DNA of 64,000 bases from Leptospira sp. GTDB lineage: Bacteria > Spirochaetota > Leptospiria > Leptospirales > Leptospiraceae. The notes beneath the pieces are model-generated. The model was not told where the DNA came from. It saw only the letters and a list, made by a program, of their open reading frames with translations, and made no database searches. The translations under genes were made by a program, and so were the position numbers. Positions 55,389-63,896 of the stretch are shown here, piece by piece. Where the stretch lies: contig JAPZTS010000004.1 of NCBI GenBank assembly GCA_027533185.1, positions 62,001-126,000 on the forward strand, in the 5' to 3' direction. The stretch's first letter is position 1. Each line of letters begins with the position of its first letter.

Positions 55389-55817
55389 ATGAATATTCAA
55401 ATCACAGAAAATGAAGTTAAACATCTACTAAATGCCCTTTCCATTTATGAATGGGTAACCAATTCACCGCATGAGGAAAGTGACCCTGGAGTGGATGAAT
55501 TTTGTCAGTCCATACTAGAAAAATTGTCAGTGTCTGGCGTAAAAGACCCCATTCAACAAGATGATGGAAACTTTACAGTTTCCGAGCCATTCTTTCAAGA
55601 ATTGTTTGAGTCTTATATCGAGCCTTATAATGATAATGTGTTTTGGACAGATCTCTCATCGGAACTGGCTCAGAGAGACTTGGAATTGGAATATTCTCCG
55701 AAAGAAGTTCAGAGTCTCAAACCTGAGGACGTTGAAAAGAGACTCAACCGAGCGATGCAAGAGTATGACGAAGAATTTGAAAAAAATGGAGTGGATCGGT
55801 TGTTTTTGAAAGTTTAG
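55389..55817 (+). CDS. Hypothetical acidic protein, 142 residues
   Basis: Not recognised. I start it at the ATG at 55389, which has CCGAGG at ideal spacing; an in-frame ATG at 55338 would add 17 residues. Strongly acidic, soluble and helical (NIQITENEVKHLLNALSIYE ... EKRLNRAMQEYDEEFEKN). It follows the PilZ-patatin region on the same strand and has a 4-base convergent overlap with the 7TM-SpoIIE gene. Confidence 0.72.
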   Translation: MNIQITENEVKHLLNALSIYEWVTNSPHEESDPGVDEFCQSILEKLSVSGVKDPIQQDDGNFTVSEPFFQELFESYIEPYNDNVFWTDLSSELAQRDLELEYSPKEVQSLKPEDVEKRLNRAMQEYDEEFEKNGVDRLFLKV

Positions 55818-57889
55818 AGGTATTCGACGAGGAGCATGGTTTGGTCATCATCCTGCTCCCGTCTTCCCTGAAACGAGAATAGAGCAATCACAAGCTCTGC
55901 GAGTGCTCTTTCCGTTTCCCGATTGCTAAACAGGCTTAAAACTTGTAAAATTCGTTCAAATCCAAACTCTTCCTTGGACTCATTCTTCTGTTCTAAAATA
56001 CCATCCGTGAACAGGAAGATTCGGTCTCCCTTCTGAATTGTTAATTTTTTCTGGGTATACTCTTGGTCTTTTTTTAGTCCGATGATATTTCCCGTTCGGT
56101 CTAGACATTCCAAACCAGAAGAGTTATAAAAAATTTGATTGGGATGACCTGCCGAACTATAGTATATCACTCCTTCCTTTGTATCGATATCTAGAAGGAA
56201 GCCTGAGAAAACAATTTTAAGTCCAGAAAACTTGTTTTGGATTTTGTGATTGAGATGAATCAATAGATCATCGGTTTTCGTGATGATTCGTTTCACGGCT
56301 TCGTATTCTGATTTGATGGCCATCGTATATAGTGCCGCTTGGATTCCGTGTCCAGTTGCGTCGGCAATAAAGATTCGGACTGTTTTGGCATCTAGTTCAA
56401 AAATATCGTAAAAGTCTCCGCCTACTTGGTCTTGCGGTTGGAAGTATACATTGAATTTAAGATTTGTTAGTTGAAAATCTTGAGTAGGTAGAATTTTCTG
56501 TTGGATTTTTTTTGCGAGACTCAAATCCTTTTTAATTCGACTCAAACTATTATTGAGCTGTGAGGTTCTGTCTAAAACCAAAGATTCCAGGTTTTCAGTT
56601 ACAGCAACAAGCGATTCATTAGAAATTTTTAAGCTGGCGGCAAGTTCTTCTGCTTGTATAAAGGCATTGGAAATCCGACTAGAAAGTATCAATGATTGGA
56701 TAAATATAAAACAAAGAAGACCATAAGGTGTAATGCTTGTTCCTCTCTCGTTCAAACTATGCCCGATGATATCCATACAAACAGCAAAAGCAAATACAAT
56801 GAGCCCAAGAAAAAACAGTTTGGAGTTTGGTTTTTTTGTCAAAACTGCTTTTAGATTGATATGGATCACATAACCCACAGAAAAAAAGGCAATAAATTGA
56901 AAGCCATAAAGGAGTAGAGTGAAAACAGATATAGGCAAAAATAAAGTAAGTGCAAAGATCGTAGATAAAAAAAGTACAACTCGTATTACCTTGGGGTTGG
57001 TTTCGTCAGGAAAGAGCTTGGAGATAAACAATAAAAAACTGGGGATTGCAAAGTAATAGGTTGCAAACTCGAGACGAAAGGCTGTTGGCCAATGAAAATT
57101 TGGAAAAAGTTCAAGTAGATATCTTTCGCCTGTAAATGCAACGCGGACACCTAACAAAAAGCAAAAGACAGCAAAGTAAAAGATAGAATTTTCTCTTCTT
57201 CTATAGAAATAGAGACCAAGATGATACAATCCAATGATGGTAAGTGCACCCAAAAGAAATAGTTCGCGTGCATGGCTTATCATTTTTTCTCGGTCGAGAG
57301 CAAACTTGTTGCCCAAGATGGGAACGCTCCAAAAACCACCAAAATTGTTATTGTAATTGGCAATATGAAAAACCAGTTCAATGGTTTCGGACTCTGGTAT
57401 CAAAGTATAGTATTCGGGTTTTATTTTGGGAGTGTCATCGAACTGATTGATACCTGGTTTTCCTTGGCCTCCAATTAAAATCCCGTTTGCAAAAAATCGA
57501 TAGGAGGAGGCGATATCGGGAATGTATATTCTTAGCTCTTGCCCAATAGTTTCTTTATTAATCTTTATGAACGCACGTAAGGTGGCCTTTCCTAGTCTCG
57601 GCAATTCTTTTCCGCGAAACTCCTCTCCTTGCCAAGACTTTGGAATAACGAGATAACCTGTGAGATCTTTTTCCCCATGGAAGGGTGGGTAGTGAAACTC
57701 TCCAAAATAGAGCTCCCATTCTCCTGAAAGCTCCACCAGACTCGATTCTCGAAAGGTGAATTTGTTAAGATCTAATACTGCTTTTTGAAATCGAAAAGAT
57801 TCAGAACTGATTGTATCATCAGTTCCTCTAAGACAAGACAGAAAGAATACAAAGGTCGTAAGAAGAAGACCTGTCGTGGTTTTTCGCAT
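55814..57889 (-). CDS. 7TM-DISM receptor with SpoIIE-type phosphatase
   Basis: A 691-residue membrane receptor. The signal peptide (possible lipobox LSC near residue 19) is followed by an extracytoplasmic beta-sandwich domain (about 40-190, ELSGEWELYFGEFHYPP). Seven helices follow at about 205-410 (7TMR-DISM type), then a short coiled coil and a PP2C domain (about 460-690) with QDQVGGDFYDIF, FIADATGHGIQAALY, and DGILEQKNESKEEFG. It probably senses an external ligand and dephosphorylates a STAS protein. Single gene, convergent with the previous one. Confidence 0.88.
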   Translation of the reverse strand: MRKTTTGLLLTTFVFFLSCLRGTDDTISSESFRFQKAVLDLNKFTFRESSLVELSGEWELYFGEFHYPPFHGEKDLTGYLVIPKSWQGEEFRGKELPRLGKATLRAFIKINKETIGQELRIYIPDIASSYRFFANGILIGGQGKPGINQFDDTPKIKPEYYTLIPESETIELVFHIANYNNNFGGFWSVPILGNKFALDREKMISHARELFLLGALTIIGLYHLGLYFYRRRENSIFYFAVFCFLLGVRVAFTGERYLLELFPNFHWPTAFRLEFATYYFAIPSFLLFISKLFPDETNPKVIRVVLFLSTIFALTLFLPISVFTLLLYGFQFIAFFSVGYVIHINLKAVLTKKPNSKLFFLGLIVFAFAVCMDIIGHSLNERGTSITPYGLLCFIFIQSLILSSRISNAFIQAEELAASLKISNESLVAVTENLESLVLDRTSQLNNSLSRIKKDLSLAKKIQQKILPTQDFQLTNLKFNVYFQPQDQVGGDFYDIFELDAKTVRIFIADATGHGIQAALYTMAIKSEYEAVKRIITKTDDLLIHLNHKIQNKFSGLKIVFSGFLLDIDTKEGVIYYSSAGHPNQIFYNSSGLECLDRTGNIIGLKKDQEYTQKKLTIQKGDRIFLFTDGILEQKNESKEEFGFERILQVLSLFSNRETERALAELVIALFSFQGRREQDDDQTMLLVEYL

Positions 57890-57915
57890 ATGATTCTAAC
57901 TTGTCTCATGACAGC

Positions 57916-59238
57916 CTAATTTCGTCCAGAATATCCTATTACATCCATAAACGCTGAAACAGAAAAAACGGCTCTTCCAGGACCAGGCTCACCGTAACCG
58001 GGAGGTACGGGAAGTTTGTAGAGTTCGAAGGTTTCCTTCCAGGCTCTTAGCAATTCACAAAAATAAACGAGAGGAGGTCCCGCCTGTTGGCCGAGGGTAG
58101 TGTAGGGCTCTGGACACCAAGCTGTGAATCTTGGAACGATTCCTTTGGACATAAAAAAATCTAACCCTTGTTTGGTGCTATTGATTGCTTCACCAACGGT
58201 TTTGAATCCATGTGGTTCCGAAAGTTCTACTCCACCTACAAAGTTTGGAATCACATTTTCTGGACCAAACACCTCTGCGCTTTCGACAACTCTTCGAATC
58301 CAACGGTCGTATCCAATCCAACTGGCTTTACCCGGACAAATTTTTTCAAAAAGGTTTTTGTCCCAGACTTCATAGTTGGGATGGTAGATTTGGATTCCTG
58401 CGTCTTTGAATTTTTGGCAGTCTTCTTTTTCAAAAGCCTGTGCTACTAGTTTTCCCATCCACCGTTTGGGAAATCTCTCTTCAATGGCGAGAGGATATTG
58501 AAGATAAAAATCCACTTCTGATTTTTTCTTCAGATTGGTTAAGACTGAACCACCGGTGATGGTGTAGACTTTTGCAATTTCGTCCTCAGAGTCGATCCAA
58601 GAGAACACTTCGAGAATGTCATCAACATCCTTAACTCCTGTGTACGGTCGACCAGCCCCTTTCTGTTGCCTGTAGTTGTGATTGATATCACAGTAAGCAC
58701 ATTCCTCATCCTTTCCAAAATATTGACAGTTTCTAAATACAGTAAGGTAGATCAAGTATCCCCATTCGATGACGGGAGCAATTTCACCGGGCAACTTTCC
58801 AGATTTCGTTTTGTGGCGATACCAACTTGGAATCGGAGGGTATTCAGCGGATCCGATTTCCGTCTCATCAAGAAAGAGTGTGGGAACCCCCTCTTTGAGT
58901 TTCATTTTGTACGGAGAATTGGGATTGTTTCGCGTGGATATGACCGTCTTTAGAAGTCCAAAATGTCCGCCAGAGATTTTGATTTCTTCCGGAGCTTTGG
59001 TATCTGCTCCATCCTTTAGGTCAGCAAGTGGGATATGATCAAAGGAGAAGATAAAGTAATCTTTGGATTTATAAGGCGTTAAAACTTGAAACGATTCTGG
59101 CAAAAAATGTATTCCTTGTCTCAGAATATCTTGTTTCACAATGGCTTCCATGGGAAGATCCTTATAGGTTCGCTCCATCTCTTCTAGGAGGGCAATCGAG
59201 GATGCGGGTCTTTGTGTGAGGTCGGAGATTTCAGCCAT
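57916..59238 (-). CDS. Radical SAM protein with CX8CX2C cluster motif
   Basis: A 440-residue protein. The candidate cluster cysteines are C171, C180 and C183 (RNCQYFGKDEECAYCDIN), giving CX8CX2C instead of CX3CX2C. TITGGSVLT (227-234) occupies the place of the GGE SAM-amine motif. The rest fits a radical SAM barrel (GIQIYHPNYEVWDKNLF, FVGGVELSEPHGFK, VPRFTAWCPEPYTTLGQ). The N-terminal 160 residues are an extra domain. No tRNA or sulfur-transfer domain is seen. The reaction is unknown; a few radical SAM groups with long Cys spacing exist, some beside nitrilase genes, but none of those neighbours is here. Confidence 0.8.
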   Translation of the reverse strand: MAEISDLTQRPASSIALLEEMERTYKDLPMEAIVKQDILRQGIHFLPESFQVLTPYKSKDYFIFSFDHIPLADLKDGADTKAPEEIKISGGHFGLLKTVISTRNNPNSPYKMKLKEGVPTLFLDETEIGSAEYPPIPSWYRHKTKSGKLPGEIAPVIEWGYLIYLTVFRNCQYFGKDEECAYCDINHNYRQQKGAGRPYTGVKDVDDILEVFSWIDSEDEIAKVYTITGGSVLTNLKKKSEVDFYLQYPLAIEERFPKRWMGKLVAQAFEKEDCQKFKDAGIQIYHPNYEVWDKNLFEKICPGKASWIGYDRWIRRVVESAEVFGPENVIPNFVGGVELSEPHGFKTVGEAINSTKQGLDFFMSKGIVPRFTAWCPEPYTTLGQQAGPPLVYFCELLRAWKETFELYKLPVPPGYGEPGPGRAVFSVSAFMDVIGYSGRN

Positions 59239-59393
59239 AGATACCTTGTTTTACTCTTTCTTCTTAGACAAAACCTTTTTCCCGAAAGACTCTCCTTCTT
59301 TTCCTATAAAAACAGGGCTTTTTTTGGAAAATACTTAAAATTCGTTTACAAAATCGATAAGAATTGTATTTTTTCTTCGGTATTTGAAATAAA

Positions 59394-59412
59394 TTTTCTC
59401 CGATGGAGAAAA
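59394..59412. other. Hairpin in the fecR upstream region
   Basis: TTTTCTCC (59394-59401) and GGAGAAAA (59405-59412) form an 8-pair stem with a GAT loop. A second inverted repeat, GGGAAAA (59416-59422) with TTTTCCC (59437-59443), follows. Both lie in the 258-base gap between the divergent radical SAM and FecR genes. They may act in the leader of fecR; a promoter was not resolved. Confidence 0.35.
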
Positions 59413-59496
59413 AAAGGGAAAAACCTGGGAATTTTCTTTTCCCCTGTTTGTTACCTATATTGACGAAAGTTAAATTTCACTAAGGGATAGGATGAT

Positions 59497-60678
59497 ATGA
59501 AAGCATCGAAAATAGCCATTACGAGCGCACTTCTTCTCGTTCTCGGATTTACAGCATGTAAAAAACCGGAATCAGATGTAAGCGAAGCTCCCAAAAAACC
59601 ACAGGATCTTTCTGCGGTAGTCGTTTTTGCGGTAGGAGATTCTAAAATCCAACACGCAGACCAAACTGAGGAAAAAGCACAGTTAGGTGCTACTCTACGA
59701 ACTGGTGACAATGTTGTAACTGGTGACAACGGAAAAGTAGATATTCAATTTGCTGATGGTTCGAGCATTCGTATCTCTCCTAAGTCCACGATTGACTTCG
59801 CAAAACTTAGCCAAGACGGCTCTGGAACAACAGACACTCAGATCTCACTTGTTTCAGGAAAGGTTTTTGCAAAAGTCAACAAAGCTAAGAAAGAGGACAA
59901 TTTTACTGTTGTCACTCCAACTGCGATCGCGGGTGTTCGCGGAACATCTTTTATCGTAGAGGCCGGAGCTGGAAAACCAGCGCAAGTCAAAGTTGTCGAA
60001 GGTGCGGTTGCATTCGCTCCACGCGTTCCTGCTTTGGAAAAAATGTCTGCTGAAGAGATCAATGCAAATGCTGACTTGAAAAAACTTCAAGAATCGGTAG
60101 CTGCAAATGAAGTAATCATCGAAAAAAACCAAGCATCCACACAAAGCGCAAAACTTGCAGAACTTGCGAAAGTTGATTCCGTAGATGCATTGGATGTTTC
60201 AAAGGCACTAAAAACTTCTGAAAAAGAAAAGCTGACTGTTGATACAGCAAAGCTTACAAAATCAGAAGAACAAGAAATCAAAACCATCGTGACTGTTGAC
60301 AAAAATACTGCGCAAGAGATTGCAAAACTCGGCGAAGCTGGTCAAACAGACAAGTTGGATGAGTTGAAAAAACAAGAGATTGATTCAAAACGTGCTGTCT
60401 TAGAAAAAGAAGTAGCTAAAAAGCAAGAAGACGAAAAGAAAAAATTCGAAGAGTCTTTGGCAAACAATCCAAGAGAATTCAAATCTAAAAAAGACATCGT
60501 AAACTACTACGAAAGAATCGAAAAGATCGTGTTAGTTGATGGAAAGACTGTTGTGGGAGCGATCATCAACCAAGAAAATGGCCAGTTGGTAGTCCACACA
60601 GAAAACGGGATTAAACGAATTGATATGGAATCTGTTGAAGAAGTCGTATACGACCTACAACAAAAATCCAAATTTTAA
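59497..60678 (+). CDS. FecR-domain lipoprotein
   Basis: A 393-residue lipoprotein: signal peptide with lipobox FTAC (cysteine at about 21), then a FecR domain (about 40-165). The domain has TLRTGDNVVTGDNGKVDIQF, GSSIRISPKSTIDF and TPTAIAGVRGTSFIVEAG. The C-terminal 200 residues are Lys/Glu/Ala-rich helix (EKLTVDTAKLTKSEEQEIKT), possibly a coiled coil. Unlike iron-regulatory FecR it has no partner sigma factor or receptor nearby and is anchored as a lipoprotein, so a structural or cell-wall role is possible. Strong codon use and its own terminator suggest high expression. Confidence 0.85.
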   Translation: MKASKIAITSALLLVLGFTACKKPESDVSEAPKKPQDLSAVVVFAVGDSKIQHADQTEEKAQLGATLRTGDNVVTGDNGKVDIQFADGSSIRISPKSTIDFAKLSQDGSGTTDTQISLVSGKVFAKVNKAKKEDNFTVVTPTAIAGVRGTSFIVEAGAGKPAQVKVVEGAVAFAPRVPALEKMSAEEINANADLKKLQESVAANEVIIEKNQASTQSAKLAELAKVDSVDALDVSKALKTSEKEKLTVDTAKLTKSEEQEIKTIVTVDKNTAQEIAKLGEAGQTDKLDELKKQEIDSKRAVLEKEVAKKQEDEKKKFEESLANNPREFKSKKDIVNYYERIEKIVLVDGKTVVGAIINQENGQLVVHTENGIKRIDMESVEEVVYDLQQKSKF

Positions 60679-60705
60679 GATTCCAAAACCCCTTACGTAG
60701 AAAAG

Positions 60706-60738
60706 AAGCCCTTGGGAAACTTCCCTTGGGCTTTTTTT
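60706..60738. terminator. Bidirectional intrinsic terminator after fecR
   Basis: AAGCCCTTGGGAA (60706-60718) and TTCCCTTGGGCTT (60721-60733) form a near-perfect stem (two mismatches in the middle), with T7 on the plus strand and a T-rich run on the minus strand. It lies between convergent genes and its last bases overlap the stop of the minus-strand gene. Confidence 0.8.
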
Positions 60739-61039
60739 ATTCCCCTGTGGTTTTTCGGTAGTATTCATTCCATAAGATTCGGATGGTATTGATGAGAGGA
60801 CTTGCTTCGATGAGAAGAAGGTTTTCTTGGTATTTGACAAGAAGTGTGCTCCTCCCGAACCGATCCATCTCTCCCCATTCCACATCCAAATTTGGATTTT
60901 TTTCGAGAGCACGTAGAATCAGTTGTTTTACCTCAAAGTCACTCAGATGTTCTTCAACAGAACTGAGGTCTTCCAAGATAGACAAAAAGAAAATCTTTGC
61001 GATCTCCTCTTTGAGTTCCGCCCGTTTTTCATCGTCCAT
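60737..61039 (-). CDS. Hypothetical protein, 100 residues
   Basis: Not recognised. A small soluble protein with an N-terminal charged helix (DDEKRAELKEEIAKIFFLSI) and a short beta-like part (VEWGEMDRFGRSTLLVKYQ). It lies downstream of lipA on the same strand, with a 21-base gap, so the two may be cotranscribed. No lipoate-related motif is visible. Confidence 0.68.
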   Translation of the reverse strand: MDDEKRAELKEEIAKIFFLSILEDLSSVEEHLSDFEVKQLILRALEKNPNLDVEWGEMDRFGRSTLLVKYQENLLLIEASPLINTIRILWNEYYRKTTGE

Positions 61040-61060
61040 AGAAATACTGTCGGCTGAATT

Positions 61061-61963
61061 TCAATCTATACTTTCTAAATATTCATCCGCGTGGTAAGAA
61101 GATCGAACGAGAGGGCCTGAAGCCACGGTCTTAAATCCAATTTGATATGCAGTCTCTTTCCATTTTTCAAATTCATCTGGATGTACGAATCTATAGACTG
61201 GCAGGTGCGTCGGTCCAGGTTGCAAATACTGTCCAATTGTAAGCATCCTGACTCCATTCTGGAATAGGTCTTCTAAACAAGAGTGTATGTCATCATCTGT
61301 CTCACCTAGCCCGAGGATCAGACCACTCTTCGTAACAAATCCATGTTCTGCAATATCGGCAAGGACAGATAAAGAACGTTTGTAGTTCTTTTGAGGCGCA
61401 ACAGTTGGGAAAAGTCTTTCTACAGTTTCTATATTGTGATTGATGATATGCGGTTTACTTGCGTACAAAATGTCCAAACTGTCCCGATTGGCTTTGAAGT
61501 CCGGAATCAGCACCTCGATTGTACATTTGGGTGAAGTTTCTTTGATCCTGAGAATGGTTTTCGCAAAATGATTGGAACCACCATCCTTTAGATCATCTCG
61601 ATTGACAGCCGTTAGAACAACATGTCGAAGCCCCAACTCAAGAACCGAATTCGCTACTCGTTCCGGTTCATTCGAATCCAAAAGGCCAGGCTTTCCGAAA
61701 GCGACATCACAATACAAACAGCGACGCGTACAAATATCCCCAGCAAGCATGTACGTCGCTGTTTTGCGATTCCAACAATGGTTTAGATTTGGGCAAGAGG
61801 CCGATTCACAAACTGTATTGAGGCGTTTTTCAGAAACCTGGGTTCTAACGATTTCCACTGGATCCTCATCTGTCGGGAAACGTACCTTCGCCTTCATCCA
61901 CGTTGGAAGGAGGGGTTTTTCATGGATTTCCTGAGTCCGCGGCTTCTTTTTTAAGGGGTTCAT
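61061..61963 (-). CDS. lipA: Lipoyl synthase
   Basis: Radical SAM enzyme that inserts two sulfurs into octanoyl chains on lipoyl domains. The auxiliary cluster cysteines are in CESASCPNLNHCW and the radical SAM cluster in CTRRCLYCDVAFG. The C-terminal serine ligand is in SGPLVRSSYHADE. The 300-residue length is typical. It is the upstream member of a possible two-gene unit with the small unknown. Confidence 0.96.
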   Translation of the reverse strand: MNPLKKKPRTQEIHEKPLLPTWMKAKVRFPTDEDPVEIVRTQVSEKRLNTVCESASCPNLNHCWNRKTATYMLAGDICTRRCLYCDVAFGKPGLLDSNEPERVANSVLELGLRHVVLTAVNRDDLKDGGSNHFAKTILRIKETSPKCTIEVLIPDFKANRDSLDILYASKPHIINHNIETVERLFPTVAPQKNYKRSLSVLADIAEHGFVTKSGLILGLGETDDDIHSCLEDLFQNGVRMLTIGQYLQPGPTHLPVYRFVHPDEFEKWKETAYQIGFKTVASGPLVRSSYHADEYLESID

Positions 61964-62013
61964 TTCTTCTTTAGACTTTTTTCCAAACCACCCCCTTTGT
62001 AAAATGGAAAAAC

Positions 62014-62745
62014 ATGCGGATCAATGCATTTCTTGCCAAAATTGGACTAGGTTCCCGTCGTAAAGTAGAAGAGCTTGTACTCGCAGGACGGATTCGCGTC
62101 AATGGAAAGATTTTAGATGAACTATCCTATAAAGTTCTAGAAGGGGACGAGATCCTCTTAGATGACAAACCGATTCCAGAAGTGTCGAAATCATCCCTTC
62201 CTGAGATCATTGCCTTTCACAAGCCAGCGGGATTCCTTACCTCCCACGAAGACAAACACCATGAAGATACAATCTTCAAACTACTGCCCAAAGAATTTGA
62301 AAGATACAATTATGCAGGAAGGCTTGATTTGGATTCTCGGGGGCTTCTTATACTTTCATCCAATGGAGATTTTATCCAAAAGGTATCCCACCCCAAACAC
62401 AAGGTAGATAAAGAGTATATCATTAGCTTAAAATCACCAGTGGATTGGAAACGAATCGCCGAAGAGTTTAAGTTAGGTGTAAGGGAAGGTGGTGAAACTC
62501 TACGTGCTTTGGAAGTCAAACCTGCAAACGTGGTTTCCGAAAAAGACCCAAACAAAACTGCATACCTTTCTATCATTCTAAAAGAAGGCAAAAAAAGACA
62601 GATCCGCAGAATGTGTAAGGCAAAGGATTTGGTTTTATTAGATCTTTACCGGGTGAGGATTGGAAAATTAGACCTAAGGAATTTTTCTCTTCCTGAATCA
62701 AAATATAAAGAAATAAATGCCGTTGACGTATTAGGGGAATTATGA
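62014..62745 (+). CDS. Pseudouridine synthase (RsuA/RluB family)
   Basis: A 243-residue enzyme with an N-terminal S4 RNA-binding domain (RINAFLAKIGLGSRRKVEEL) and a catalytic domain whose nucleophile aspartate is in YAGRLDLDSRGLLILS (about 97-112). KKRQIRRMCKAKDLVLLDLY is the conserved C-terminal motif. It modifies ribosomal RNA; the site (16S U516-like or 23S) cannot be assigned. The stop overlaps the next start by 4 bases. Confidence 0.93.
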   Translation: MRINAFLAKIGLGSRRKVEELVLAGRIRVNGKILDELSYKVLEGDEILLDDKPIPEVSKSSLPEIIAFHKPAGFLTSHEDKHHEDTIFKLLPKEFERYNYAGRLDLDSRGLLILSSNGDFIQKVSHPKHKVDKEYIISLKSPVDWKRIAEEFKLGVREGGETLRALEVKPANVVSEKDPNKTAYLSIILKEGKKRQIRRMCKAKDLVLLDLYRVRIGKLDLRNFSLPESKYKEINAVDVLGEL

Positions 62746-63779
62746 AGTCAAAACCATTTTTAGTTTATCCTTGTATTCTATTTCTCGTTGTATTCCTAAT
62801 CGATAAGATTTTTTTATTACCTATTTTTCATGAAGAGTTTTTGCAAGCAGGTAACTCCGTTTTCTACCACCAAAGGAAGGTTCTTCGAGATCGGCTTATT
62901 AAAGATGAAAGATTAAAAGAGACGAACTTGGCTCTTGTTTTTGGTGACTCGAGATCTTACCCTTACTCTGAAATTGGAATCCCAGAGAATGTGCGCAAGG
63001 ACTGGTCTCTATACAATTTCAGCGGTCCTCAAGGAATACCGATGTATTCATTTATTTCGCTCAAAAGAATTTTAGACTCAGGAATAAAGCCAAACCTGGT
63101 GATACTTAGCCTTAGCCCAGAAGCTTTTGACGATTCAAAAGGATTTATAGGTTCCCCGTTTTTACGAATGGGATGTGATTCTGAATGCCGTGATCTTGTT
63201 TGGAATGATATCCCACTTAAAAACAAATGGGAGTTCTTTTTAGATAAACTATTTGCCATTCGTTCCGTTGAGCTAAACCTTTCCTTGTTTTTTTCAAGGC
63301 TTAAATCTGGAAAACTGAAGGAATACAAAGCTTTCTACAACCAAGAATTCCAACTCATCAATTATTCGAAGGGCGAGTATTTGATGTATGCTACAACTGC
63401 CAATCCAGTAGAAAAACTTAGAAAAGATACTGCAAGGGTAGGTGCTCTCTATATGCGTAGTTTTATCTTGGGAGAATCGCAATTTCCTTATTTAAAGAAG
63501 ATTACAGAGCTTGCAGAAGAAAATGGATTTCAGCTGGTTGTAGTTTGGCCTAAGGTATATGGGGAGTATTACAAATACTACGAAAAGTATGATATAGCAA
63601 ATATTTGGTGGAGAAAGTTAGTGGGAGAGGAAAAACTACGGAATGTAACCTTTCTCAATATGAATGAAAGAAATTCTTGCGATCTATTCAATGATGCAAG
63701 CCACCAATCGGTGTTTTGTTTTGTGGAACAAATGGATTTAATTTGGAAGATCTATTCTGAGAAAGTAGCTAAAAAATAA
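62742..63779 (+). CDS. DUF1574-type SGNH-like membrane protein
   Basis: A 345-residue protein of the Leptospira DUF1574 type. One N-terminal helix (about 8-27) is followed by an extracytoplasmic domain. FGDSRS (67-72) resembles the SGNH nucleophile block, and NDASHQS near the end (D318, H321) gives the DxxH pair, so an SGNH/DltD-like esterase or acyl-transfer fold is likely. Activity is not shown. It overlaps the pseudouridine synthase by 4 bases. The 117-base gap to the next gene shows nothing clear. Confidence 0.78.
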   Translation: MKSKPFLVYPCILFLVVFLIDKIFLLPIFHEEFLQAGNSVFYHQRKVLRDRLIKDERLKETNLALVFGDSRSYPYSEIGIPENVRKDWSLYNFSGPQGIPMYSFISLKRILDSGIKPNLVILSLSPEAFDDSKGFIGSPFLRMGCDSECRDLVWNDIPLKNKWEFFLDKLFAIRSVELNLSLFFSRLKSGKLKEYKAFYNQEFQLINYSKGEYLMYATTANPVEKLRKDTARVGALYMRSFILGESQFPYLKKITELAEENGFQLVVVWPKVYGEYYKYYEKYDIANIWWRKLVGEEKLRNVTFLNMNERNSCDLFNDASHQSVFCFVEQMDLIWKIYSEKVAKK

Positions 63780-63896
63780 AATTGGATTCCGAATATCTTA
63801 CGGCGGAGGTCCTTTGGCTTCCGATTCATTGCTGGCCTAACTAGAGGGTATCTAGCTAGACCATTAGTTGGGGAAACAAAACAGATTTTTTTCTAA

